A DNA stretch of 64,000 nt, from the NCBI GenBank assembly GCA_947589305.1, contig CANQAP010000001.1, forward strand, positions 1 through 64,000. Reading direction: 5' to 3'. Source of the stretch: an uncultured Lachnospiraceae bacterium. Its GTDB lineage: Bacteria; Bacillota; Clostridia; Lachnospirales; Lachnospiraceae. The notes below the pieces were generated by a model that did no database searches, was not told where the DNA came from, and saw nothing but the letters and a program-made list of their open reading frames with translations. Positions 33,699-41,547 of the stretch are shown here, piece after piece. The position numbers were made by a program, and so were the translations under genes. Numbering within the stretch: the first letter of the stretch is position 1; the number at the start of each line of letters is the position of its first letter.

Positions 33699-33718
33699 CA
33701 CATGCTTTTTTGCATGTG
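33699..33718 (+). other. Leader hairpin before rfbB
   Basis: CACATGC and GCATGTG form a perfect 7-bp stem closed by six T. It lies in the predicted leader, 9 bp before the rfbB ribosome-binding site. The T run is in the loop, so it is not a terminator. Confidence 0.5.
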
Positions 33719-33739
33719 GATCAGCTTGGAGGTAGAAAA

Positions 33740-34822
33740 TTGAGAACGTATTTAGTAACGGGAGGCGCCGGCTTTATCGGGTCGAATTATATTCATTATA
33801 TGTTTCGTAAATATGGAGATTCCATTCGGATTATAAATGTGGATTGCCTGACCTATGCAGGGAATCTGGAAAACTTAAAGGATGTAGCGGACCGTGAGAA
33901 TTATGAGTTTTACAAGGTCAATATCTGTGACAGCGAAGCGATCGGTCGGATTTTTGCAGAAAATGATATCGACCGCGTCGTACATTTTGCGGCGGAAAGT
34001 CATGTAGACCGAAGTATTAAACATCCGGAAGTCTTTGTACAGACCAATGTTTTGGGTACGCTGGTGATGCTGAATGCCGCAAAAGCGGCATGGGAACTGC
34101 CGGACGGAAGTTTTCGTGAGGATAAGAAGTTCCTGCATGTGTCTACGGACGAAGTATACGGTTCCTTGGAGGAAGACGGAACGTTCTTTTATGAGACGAC
34201 GCCGATCGATCCGCACAGCCCGTATTCTGCCAGCAAAGCATCGTCGGACATGCTGGTAAAAGCCTATATCGACACCTATCATTTTCCGGCGAATATCACG
34301 AACTGCAGTAATAATTATGGTCCGTATCAATTTCCGGAAAAATTGATCCCCCTGATCATCAATAATGCCCTTCAGGGCAAGAAGCTTCCGGTCTATGGAG
34401 ACGGAAAGAATGTCAGGGACTGGCTCTATGTGGACGACCATGCGAAGGCGATCGATATGGTTCAGGAACAGGGAAGACTGGGTGAACGTTATAATATCGG
34501 CGGTCACAATGAGAAGCAGAATATCGAGATCATCCATATCATATTGGATACGTTGCAGGAGATGCTGCCGGACGGGGATCCGCGAAAAGAATTAGTCAGT
34601 GAGAATCTGATCACTTATGTAGAGGACCGAAAGGGACATGACCGCAGATATGCGATCGCTCCGGACAAGATCAAAGCGGAGATCGGCTGGTATCCGGAGA
34701 CGATGTTTAAGGACGGTATCCGTCTGACGATTCAGTGGTTTTTTGAGCATGAAGACTGGATGAAGCATGTGACGAGCGGCGATTATCAGAAGTATTACGA
34801 GGAAATGTATCAAAATCGATAA
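33740..34822 (+). CDS. rfbB: dTDP-glucose 4,6-dehydratase
   Basis: A 360-aa NAD-dependent short-chain dehydratase, second step of dTDP-rhamnose synthesis. VTGGAGFIGSNYIHYM, the STDEVYGSL loop and the YSASKASSD Tyr/Lys pair are present, and NCSNNYGPYQFPEKLIPL follows. I choose the TTG start at 33740: GGAGG lies 7 bp before it (33728-33732) and MRTYLVTGG is the normal N-terminus. The ATG at 33710 lies inside the leader hairpin. Confidence 0.95.
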   Translation: MRTYLVTGGAGFIGSNYIHYMFRKYGDSIRIINVDCLTYAGNLENLKDVADRENYEFYKVNICDSEAIGRIFAENDIDRVVHFAAESHVDRSIKHPEVFVQTNVLGTLVMLNAAKAAWELPDGSFREDKKFLHVSTDEVYGSLEEDGTFFYETTPIDPHSPYSASKASSDMLVKAYIDTYHFPANITNCSNNYGPYQFPEKLIPLIINNALQGKKLPVYGDGKNVRDWLYVDDHAKAIDMVQEQGRLGERYNIGGHNEKQNIEIIHIILDTLQEMLPDGDPRKELVSENLITYVEDRKGHDRRYAIAPDKIKAEIGWYPETMFKDGIRLTIQWFFEHEDWMKHVTSGDYQKYYEEMYQNR

Positions 34823-34830
34823 AAGAGTCG

Positions 34831-34857
34831 GAGATATACGGTGACGTATATCTCTTT
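34831..34857 (+). terminator. Hairpin between rfbB and rfbA, weak terminator or attenuator
   Basis: GAGATATAC (34831-34839) and GTATATCTC (34846-34854) pair perfectly over 9 bp with a 6-nt loop, followed by only three T. Partial termination or RNA protection is possible. Confidence 0.4.
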
Positions 34858-34927
34858 GTAATGTATCAATGGCATCGATACGTCGATTCCGTAGAATGAA
34901 TTCCGAATAAAAGAAGGAGAAGGGAAA

Positions 34928-35797
34928 ATGAAAGGCATTATATTAGCCGGTGGTTCCGGAACTAGATTGTATCCGTTGACAAAGGCAATCTCCAAGCAGA
35001 TCATGCCGGTCTATGATAAACCGATGATTTATTATCCGTTATCGACATTGATGTTAGCCGGGATCCGTGAAGTATTGATCATATCGACGCCACGGGATCT
35101 TCCGGTTTTTCAGGAACTGTTGGGAAGTGGAGAACAGCTTGGGATGCACTTTGAGTATGCGATTCAGGAAGTGCCGAGAGGTCTGGCGGATGCGTTTCTT
35201 GTAGGAGAGTCGTTTATCGGTCAGGATCATGTGGCATTGGTGCTGGGGGATAATATCTTCTACGGACAGAGTTTTTCAAAAGTATTGAAAAGGGCGGCAG
35301 ACAGAGATCACGGAGCGACTATTTTCGGATATTATGTCAAAGATCCGAGAGAATATGGCGTCGTGGAATTTGATGAAAACGGAAAGGCATTGTCTATTGA
35401 AGAAAAGCCGGAACATCCGAAGTCCAATTATGCCGTGCCGGGGTTATATTTCTACGATAATGATGTGGTGGAGATCGCAAAGAATGTCAAACCGTCTGCA
35501 CGGGGAGAGATCGAGATCACTTCCGTCAACAATGAATATCTCCGCCGCGGAATGCTGATGGTGGAGACGCTTGGTCGTGGATTTGCTTGGCTGGATACCG
35601 GAAATCATGATATGCTGCTGGATGCCGCGGATTTTGTGGCAGCGTTCCAGAAACGGCAGGGATTGTACATTTCTTGTATCGAAGAAATCGCGTATAAACG
35701 AGGATTTATTGACCGGGAACAGCTCTTGAAATTAGCGGAGCCACTGATGAAAACACCGTACGGACAGTATCTGGTGGATGTGGCAAACGGATTATAG
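34928..35797 (+). CDS. rfbA: Glucose-1-phosphate thymidylyltransferase
   Basis: A 289-aa enzyme that makes dTDP-glucose, the first step of dTDP-rhamnose synthesis. The nucleotide-binding box [19 protein letters not shown] and the metal site [10 protein letters not shown] are present, with the conserved [20 protein letters not shown] stretch. The ATG follows GGAGAAGGG. Length is standard. It is followed after 22 bp by rfbC. Confidence 0.96.
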   Translation: MKGIILAGGSGTRLYPLTKAISKQIMPVYDKPMIYYPLSTLMLAGIREVLIISTPRDLPVFQELLGSGEQLGMHFEYAIQEVPRGLADAFLVGESFIGQDHVALVLGDNIFYGQSFSKVLKRAADRDHGATIFGYYVKDPREYGVVEFDENGKALSIEEKPEHPKSNYAVPGLYFYDNDVVEIAKNVKPSARGEIEITSVNNEYLRRGMLMVETLGRGFAWLDTGNHDMLLDAADFVAAFQKRQGLYISCIEEIAYKRGFIDREQLLKLAEPLMKTPYGQYLVDVANGL

Positions 35798-35819
35798 GTC
35801 ATAGATAAGGAGCTTGGAT

Positions 35820-36389
35820 ATGGGAAAAATTACTGTAGAAACATGTGAAATCGAAGGATTGAAGATCATCACGCCTCAGGTATTCGGTGATGAACGGGGA
35901 TACTTTACGGAAACGTATAATTACAACGATTATAAAGAAGCCGGTATCGATATGGAATTTGTTCAGGATAATCAGTCCGGTTCGGTAAAAGGAGTCCTGC
36001 GCGGACTGCATTTTCAGATTCAATATCCGCAGGACAAGCTGGTCCGCGTCGTGAGCGGTGAAGTGTTTGATGTGGCGGTTGATCTGAGAAAGGGTTCTAA
36101 AACCTACGGAAAATGGTTCGGCGTCCGTCTTTCGGCTGAAAATAAGAAGCAGTTTTTTATTCCAAAGAATTTTGCACATGGTTTTATTGTACTATCCGAA
36201 CGGGCAGAGTTTGCTTATAAGTGTACGGATTTTTATCATCCGAATGATGAAGGCGGTTTGAAGTGGGATGACCCGGATATCGGTGTGGATTGGCCGATGC
36301 CGGACGGAATGACGAGAGAGGACTTGGTGATTTCCGATAAGGATCGGAAATGGAACGGATGGAAGGAGTATGTGCTGAGTCAGAATTGA
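35820..36389 (+). CDS. rfbC: dTDP-4-dehydrorhamnose 3,5-epimerase
   Basis: A 189-aa cupin-fold enzyme, third step of dTDP-rhamnose synthesis. FGDERGYFTETYN, GVLRGLHFQIQYPQ with the catalytic His, KLVRVVSGEVFDVAVDLRKGS and FIPKNFAHGFIVLSE are visible. ATG 35820 is 7 bp after AAGGAG (35807-35812 region); an in-frame TTG at 35814 is too close to that site. Confidence 0.95.
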   Translation: MGKITVETCEIEGLKIITPQVFGDERGYFTETYNYNDYKEAGIDMEFVQDNQSGSVKGVLRGLHFQIQYPQDKLVRVVSGEVFDVAVDLRKGSKTYGKWFGVRLSAENKKQFFIPKNFAHGFIVLSERAEFAYKCTDFYHPNDEGGLKWDDPDIGVDWPMPDGMTREDLVISDKDRKWNGWKEYVLSQN

Positions 36390-36411
36390 GTTGCAAGGAG
36401 ATATTCTCGCT

Positions 36412-37212
36412 ATGAATAAGGAAAATTTGCTGGTTAATATCTGGAAAAGCCGAAAATTGATTTTCAGTTTGGCAAAAAATGATTTTAAAACTCGGTTTGC
36501 CGGTTCTTATCTGGGTATTGTATGGGCTTTTATACAACCAATTATCACAGTTTTGGTTTATTGGTTTGTGTTTCAAGTGGGACTACGTGCAGGAAGGACT
36601 GCTGATTTTCCCTTTGTTGTTTGGCTGGTTGCAGGATTGGTGCCTTGGTTTTTCTTTTCTGAGGCTATCTCAGGGGGAACCAATGCGTTAATTGAATATA
36701 GTTATTTGGTAAAAAAAGTAGTATTCAATATCAGTATTTTACCAATCGTAAAATTGGTATCGGCAATGTTTGTGAACTTCTTTTTTATTGTGATTGCAAT
36801 CGTGTTGTGTTGGGTATATGGATATTCTCCGGATTTCTATACCTTACAGATCCTTTACTATATGTTGTGTATGTTTTTATTGGTGATTGGTATCGTTTAT
36901 ATCACATCAGCTATTGCAGTGTTTTTTCGGGATGTTTCACAGATAATCGGCATTATTCTTCAAGTAGGCATCTGGGCAACACCGATCATGTGGGATGCTG
37001 CGGATGTGTTACCGCCTTGGCTGCATACAATCTTTAAAATTAATCCGGTGTATTATGTGGTAGATGGATTTCGGGATGCTTGTTTGGTGAAAGCGGTTTT
37101 TTGGGACAAACCGTTTTGGACATTATACGTTTGGGCATTGATTTTTGTATTATTTCTGATTGGTTCTACTGTTTTTAAGAAATTGAAAGTGCATTTTGCG
37201 GATGTATTATAA
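36412..37212 (+). CDS. Polysaccharide ABC transporter permease (Wzm-like)
   Basis: A 266-aa ABC-2 type membrane subunit with six spans that exports a finished, lipid-linked polysaccharide. The N-terminal LAKNDFKTRFAGSYLGIVWAFIQPI is the amphipathic interface helix and first span of Wzm/TagG/RgpC proteins. ATG 36412 lies 11 bp after AAGGAG (36395-36400); upstream TTG 36391 overlaps that site. From here the DNA becomes visibly more AT-rich. It pairs with the ATPase gene 105 bp downstream. Confidence 0.92.
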   Translation: MNKENLLVNIWKSRKLIFSLAKNDFKTRFAGSYLGIVWAFIQPIITVLVYWFVFQVGLRAGRTADFPFVVWLVAGLVPWFFFSEAISGGTNALIEYSYLVKKVVFNISILPIVKLVSAMFVNFFFIVIAIVLCWVYGYSPDFYTLQILYYMLCMFLLVIGIVYITSAIAVFFRDVSQIIGIILQVGIWATPIMWDAADVLPPWLHTIFKINPVYYVVDGFRDACLVKAVFWDKPFWTLYVWALIFVLFLIGSTVFKKLKVHFADVL

Positions 37213-37317
37213 ACATAGTCCGCTAACGGTTTTCAATGAATCATAGGCATCTTAAATATAAAGGGTTTGTGTAATATAGAATGATCATTACAAAATGAAA
37301 GGAAATGTGGTGTTTCA

Positions 37318-38670
37318 TTGTATGAACATCATACGAAAAGCATGTGTGATACGGCAATAAAAGTAGATAATGTTACGAAAATGTATAAATTATATGATAA
37401 ACCGTCTGACCGATTAAAAGAAGCATTAGGTTTATCAAAAAAGAAGCGATATAAGGAGCATTACGCATTAAATGGCATTAGTTTTGATGTAAAAAAGGGG
37501 GAGTGCGTTGGTATTATTGGGACGAACGGTGCCGGAAAATCTACAATTTTGAAAATCATTACCGGTGTTTTAAATCCAACAACTGGAAATATTATAATTG
37601 ATGGAAGAATTTCTGCATTACTGGAATTGGGAGCTGGGTTTAATCAGGAATATAGTGGATTAGAAAATATCTATTTAAATGGCACTATGATCGGATTTAC
37701 AAAAGAGGAAATCGATGCGAAGTTAGAGGATATCCTTTCATTTGCTGACATAGGTGACTTTATTTATCAACCGGTTAAAACATATTCTTCCGGTATGTTT
37801 GTCAGGCTGGCGTTTGCCGTGGCAATCAATATTGAACCGGAAATATTAATTGTAGATGAAGCGTTGTCTGTCGGAGATGTCTTTTTTCAGGCTAAATGTT
37901 ATAAAAAGTTTGATGAATTTAAAGAAAACGGAAAGACTATTCTATTTGTCAGTCATGATTTGGGAAGTATCGGGAAATATTGTGACCGTGTCGTTTTACT
38001 GAATAAGGGTAATAAGGTCGCGGAAGGTTCTCCAAAAGAAATGATCGATCTGTATAAAAAAGTCTTAGTCAGTAAAGAGGATGTAACAAGCAGCGCGAAT
38101 GAAGATCATGGTGACATAAACGATATTGAGCAAACGGAGGATTCCATTGCAGAACCGCTCAGTGACGGGGAAGATCGTGAAGAAGTTCTTTATGAAGGAA
38201 GAATGCAGGATCGTCTGACACTCAATCCACAGGTTAGTAATTATGGTAACGGAAAGGCAGATATTATTGATTTTGCGATTATAGACGAACAGGGGAATAT
38301 TACTAACAGTATTGAAAAGGATACCAAGTTTCGAATCGTGATGAAGGTAAAATGCAATGAAGATATTCAGGATCCGATATTTGCTTATACGATTAAAGAT
38401 TTAAAAGGAACGGATATTAACGGTGCAAATACCTTGGCAGAGCGTATGAATGTGCCGGCATTAAAAAAAGGAGATATTCGCACAATTACATTTACACAGA
38501 GAATGTATTTGCACGGAAATGAATATCTCTTGTCATTGGGATGTACGGGTTTTGAAGAAAACGAGTTTGTGGTTTATAATCGTTTATATGATGTTTGTAA
38601 TCTTTCGGTGTTATCTGATAAAACACCGTTAGGGTTTGTAGATTTGAATTCAAAAATTACCATTAAATAA
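37318..38670 (+). CDS. Polysaccharide ABC transporter ATPase with C-terminal glycan-binding domain (Wzt-like)
   Basis: A 450-aa protein. The ATPase part (1-250) has Walker A GTNGAGKST (68-76), the YSSGMFVRLAFA signature, ILIVDEALSVGD as Walker B and the SHD switch. A Glu/Asp-rich linker (about 255-300) leads to a 150-residue beta-rich domain (300-450, starting RMQDRLTLNPQVSNYG) like the Wzt C-terminal carbohydrate-binding domain of E. coli O8/O9a. That domain recognises the capped chain end before export. The TTG start at 37318 is 12 bp after AAAGGAAA; ATG 37342 is an alternative without a clear site. Confidence 0.9.
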   Translation: MYEHHTKSMCDTAIKVDNVTKMYKLYDKPSDRLKEALGLSKKKRYKEHYALNGISFDVKKGECVGIIGTNGAGKSTILKIITGVLNPTTGNIIIDGRISALLELGAGFNQEYSGLENIYLNGTMIGFTKEEIDAKLEDILSFADIGDFIYQPVKTYSSGMFVRLAFAVAINIEPEILIVDEALSVGDVFFQAKCYKKFDEFKENGKTILFVSHDLGSIGKYCDRVVLLNKGNKVAEGSPKEMIDLYKKVLVSKEDVTSSANEDHGDINDIEQTEDSIAEPLSDGEDREEVLYEGRMQDRLTLNPQVSNYGNGKADIIDFAIIDEQGNITNSIEKDTKFRIVMKVKCNEDIQDPIFAYTIKDLKGTDINGANTLAERMNVPALKKGDIRTITFTQRMYLHGNEYLLSLGCTGFEENEFVVYNRLYDVCNLSVLSDKTPLGFVDLNSKITIK

Positions 38671-38687
38671 TAATGTCGAGGGTGAAG

Positions 38688-39611
38688 ATGAAAGAACAAA
38701 TTGGTCATGTAACACTTAATATGGATTGGTATTCAGGTACGGATTATTATAGTGATGGTGCTGTTGAAGATGAATTACTTTCCATAGTACAGACATATGA
38801 TAAATCAGAATATAATCGAATTATTTGTGAACAAAAAGATTGGGCAGTGCTATATCATTTATCACAGATCAGAGAGAATATCGTAAATGCTTTAGAGTTT
38901 AAACCGGGAAGTTCTGTTTTAGAGATTGGAGCCGGTTGCGGGGCGATTACAGGCGCGTTGGCAAAAAAAGCAGGTAAATTGACCTGCATCGACCTATCGA
39001 GAAAAAGAAGTCTAATCAATGCGTACAAAAATCAAGATTGTGATAATGTTGAAATCATCGTCGGTAATTTTACAGAGGTAGAAAAGTATTTAGAGGAATC
39101 GTTTGATTATATCACTTTAATTGGGGTATTTGAGTATGCTGCCAGTTATATTCATACAAACAATCCATATAATGACTTTCTGAGTATTCTGCTGTCACAT
39201 TTAAAACCGGACGGTAAATTGATTATTGCCATAGAAAACAGGCTGGGGTTAAAGTATTGGGCGGGATGTAAGGAAGATCATACCGGCAAATTTTTTTGCG
39301 GACTCGAAAACTATGAGAATATTACATCTGTACGCACATTTTCTAAGAATGAGTTGGAAGAATTATTTGTTTCCTGCGGATTGAATGACATAATGTTTTG
39401 GTATCCGTACCCGGATTATAAGCTGCCAATGCGTATTTATTCCGATCAGTATCTTCCTACAAAAGGAGAGTTGAATATGAATATGCGTAATTTTGATAAT
39501 GACAGATTACTCATGTTTGACGAAGCAAAAGTATATGATACGATTTTGAAAGAACATTTATTTCCGGTTGTATCGAACTCGTTCCTAATCTCAGTCGGTA
39601 AAGGAGAATGA
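38688..39611 (+). CDS. SAM-dependent methyltransferase, candidate chain-capping enzyme
   Basis: A 307-aa class I methyltransferase. Motif I is VLEIGAGCGAITGALAKKAG, with the acidic ribose contact in LTCIDLS, and DYITLIGVFEYA as motif IV region. I prefer ATG 38688, just after GAGGGTGA; the in-frame ATG at 38673 has no ribosome site. It follows Wzt and precedes a kinase-like coiled-coil protein, an arrangement like the methyltransferase-kinase WbdD that caps O8/O9a chains. Capping is inferred. Confidence 0.82.
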   Translation: MKEQIGHVTLNMDWYSGTDYYSDGAVEDELLSIVQTYDKSEYNRIICEQKDWAVLYHLSQIRENIVNALEFKPGSSVLEIGAGCGAITGALAKKAGKLTCIDLSRKRSLINAYKNQDCDNVEIIVGNFTEVEKYLEESFDYITLIGVFEYAASYIHTNNPYNDFLSILLSHLKPDGKLIIAIENRLGLKYWAGCKEDHTGKFFCGLENYENITSVRTFSKNELEELFVSCGLNDIMFWYPYPDYKLPMRIYSDQYLPTKGELNMNMRNFDNDRLLMFDEAKVYDTILKEHLFPVVSNSFLISVGKGE

Positions 39612-39614
39612 TAG

Positions 39615-40640
39615 ATGCAACATTTAATTTATTCAAAATTTTCAAACGACAGAGCAGAGCAATTCCGAATTGCGACGAAGATATTGGAAGACGAGAACGG
39701 AAGCCGGATGGTAATGAAAGAGGCGTTATCCGATCAAGCAGGCGGGTATATTAGAAGAATTAAAGAAATTTATGAAAAACTTTCTTGCTTATATGATCCA
39801 CAGGACTTAGTGATTAATCACTGTGAAATACAAGATGACAGGGTGGTTTTAGACTATCTGCGTGGAAACACATTAGAAGATACTTTTATCCAACTTTTTT
39901 TTGATGAGAAAATGGATGAATTATATACTGTATTTGATGAATTTGCAGATCGGATTGGACGACATGCCAATCTTCCGTTTAACAAAACGGAAGATTTCAT
40001 TCAAATATTTGGTGATGTAACGTTTGAAAAGGAATTAAAGTGTTTGGAAACAACAGACATAGATATGATTTTAAGTAATATCATCGTCATTGAGGATACA
40101 TGGAATCTGATTGATTATGAGTGGACATATTCGTTTCCGATCCCGATTCGTTTTGTGTTATATCGATCCATACAAAGTTTTATATTTGCACTTGGAAATC
40201 ATGAACAGGTAAAACAACTAAAACTATATGAAAAATTTTCGATGGATGAATCAGAACGAAGGGTTTATGAGCAAATGGAGCATAATTTTCAGAACTATGT
40301 GACTGGAAATTATCATACACTCAACGAGTTATATCAGGTCATGGGAAAACGTGTCATACCGGTATGGGAAGCTGTGGAAGCAAGCAATTTGAAAATTTCG
40401 CTTCAAACCATGCGGGAACAGGAAGTGCTTTATCATAAAGAAATTGATAAATTATATGGAGATACCAGTGAATTAAGTGCGGAAGTCCAACGGACAACAA
40501 AAATCATTCAGGAACAGACAGAATTGTTGAATGACAGGGAACGTAGAATTTCCGAATTAGAAGAAGCGATTGTATTGATGAAAAAATCCAGAGTATGGAA
40601 ACTGCGGGATAAGATAGTCAAGATATTAAGGAGAAAATAG
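39615..40640 (+). CDS. Kinase-like protein with C-terminal coiled coil (WbdD-like half)
   Basis: A 341-aa protein. Kinase-like features: Lys35 in RMVMKEAL (like the beta-3 Lys), a hinge-like VVLDYLRGNTLED, and a degenerate active-site region DIDMILSNIIV (Asp150, Asn155) followed by LIDYEW (Asp167, Glu169), the place of the metal-binding DFG/DxE. Residues 255-325 are heptad-rich (EVLYHKEIDKLYGDTSEL, IIQEQTELLNDRERR), a strong coiled-coil candidate, then a basic tail. The layout matches the kinase-plus-coiled-coil half of WbdD. It could phosphorylate or cap the growing chain or act as a length ruler. Sequence evidence for catalysis is modest. Confidence 0.6.
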   Translation: MQHLIYSKFSNDRAEQFRIATKILEDENGSRMVMKEALSDQAGGYIRRIKEIYEKLSCLYDPQDLVINHCEIQDDRVVLDYLRGNTLEDTFIQLFFDEKMDELYTVFDEFADRIGRHANLPFNKTEDFIQIFGDVTFEKELKCLETTDIDMILSNIIVIEDTWNLIDYEWTYSFPIPIRFVLYRSIQSFIFALGNHEQVKQLKLYEKFSMDESERRVYEQMEHNFQNYVTGNYHTLNELYQVMGKRVIPVWEAVEASNLKISLQTMREQEVLYHKEIDKLYGDTSELSAEVQRTTKIIQEQTELLNDRERRISELEEAIVLMKKSRVWKLRDKIVKILRRK

Positions 40641-40642
40641 GC

Positions 40643-41539
40643 ATGTATACGATCCAATTTCAATCCGTTTTATATCATAATGATATGAAGGGAATTTATA
40701 AAGCGATGGATAGTTTAGCAAATGCAGTCAGAGTGGCAAGAGAGAATGGTCATGAAGTGAGGGCAAATTTGATTTATGGAGATTCTTCCAATCAGCCGCT
40801 AATTGACATAACGGAAAAAGAAGCCATACAAAAACGCTATCAGGACTACATGGAATTTGATTATGTGTTTTTTGGATTTAATTCAGGTTCGGCAAAAGGA
40901 CAGACGCTGTTAGCTCAAAAATCGAAAGCGGAATATATTCTGGTCACGAATCCGGATGTAATTGTTAATCCGCGATTTTTGGTAGAGATGATGAAGCCGT
41001 TCGAAAATAAAAAAGTAGCGATTGTGGAAGCAAGACAGACTCCGGTTGAGCATGCAAAAGAATATGATATAGAAACTTTGGAAACGGACTGGGCAACCGG
41101 AGCTTGTAATATTATACGGAGAAACGTATTTGAAGAGGTTGGATATTATGACTACCATACCTTTTTTATGTATTGTGATGATGTGGATCTGTCGTGGAGG
41201 GTGCGTTTGGCGGGATATAAGATCATATATCAACCGAATGCCCCGGTCTATCATGCCAAAAGAATCAGCCCGGCAGGTAATTGGCAGCCGACCAGTGCAG
41301 AAATCTATTACTCAGCTGAAGCAGGATTGTTTATGGCATATAAATGGTCCAATGATGAATATTTAAACCAGACTTTGGAATTTTTTGAAAACAGTGAAAA
41401 TGAAGAGTATATAAAAGCTGCGGCAGAGTTTCATAAACGTGAAGCTGAGGGAACGCTTCCCAAACGGTTAGACCCAAAACATAAGGTAGCGAAATTTATT
41501 AATGGTAATTATACGGATCACAGATATATCGTAGGATAG
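40643..41539 (+). CDS. GT2 glycosyltransferase
   Basis: A 298-aa GT2 protein. The N-terminus starts with TIQFQSVLYHNDMKGIYKAM, then YILVTNPDVIVNPRFL as the metal-binding strand, DWATGACNIIRRNVF and FFMYCDDVDLSWRVRLAGYKI. These are typical of rhamnosyltransferases in O-antigen and rhamnan clusters. It lies 2 bp after the kinase-like gene and 8 bp before the next transferase gene, so it belongs to the same operon. Confidence 0.85.
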   Translation: MYTIQFQSVLYHNDMKGIYKAMDSLANAVRVARENGHEVRANLIYGDSSNQPLIDITEKEAIQKRYQDYMEFDYVFFGFNSGSAKGQTLLAQKSKAEYILVTNPDVIVNPRFLVEMMKPFENKKVAIVEARQTPVEHAKEYDIETLETDWATGACNIIRRNVFEEVGYYDYHTFFMYCDDVDLSWRVRLAGYKIIYQPNAPVYHAKRISPAGNWQPTSAEIYYSAEAGLFMAYKWSNDEYLNQTLEFFENSENEEYIKAAAEFHKREAEGTLPKRLDPKHKVAKFINGNYTDHRYIVG

Positions 41540-41547
41540 GGGAACAT

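Noticed and set aside
33699-33718. Terminator before rfbB
   Set aside because: The T run is in the loop and not after the stem.
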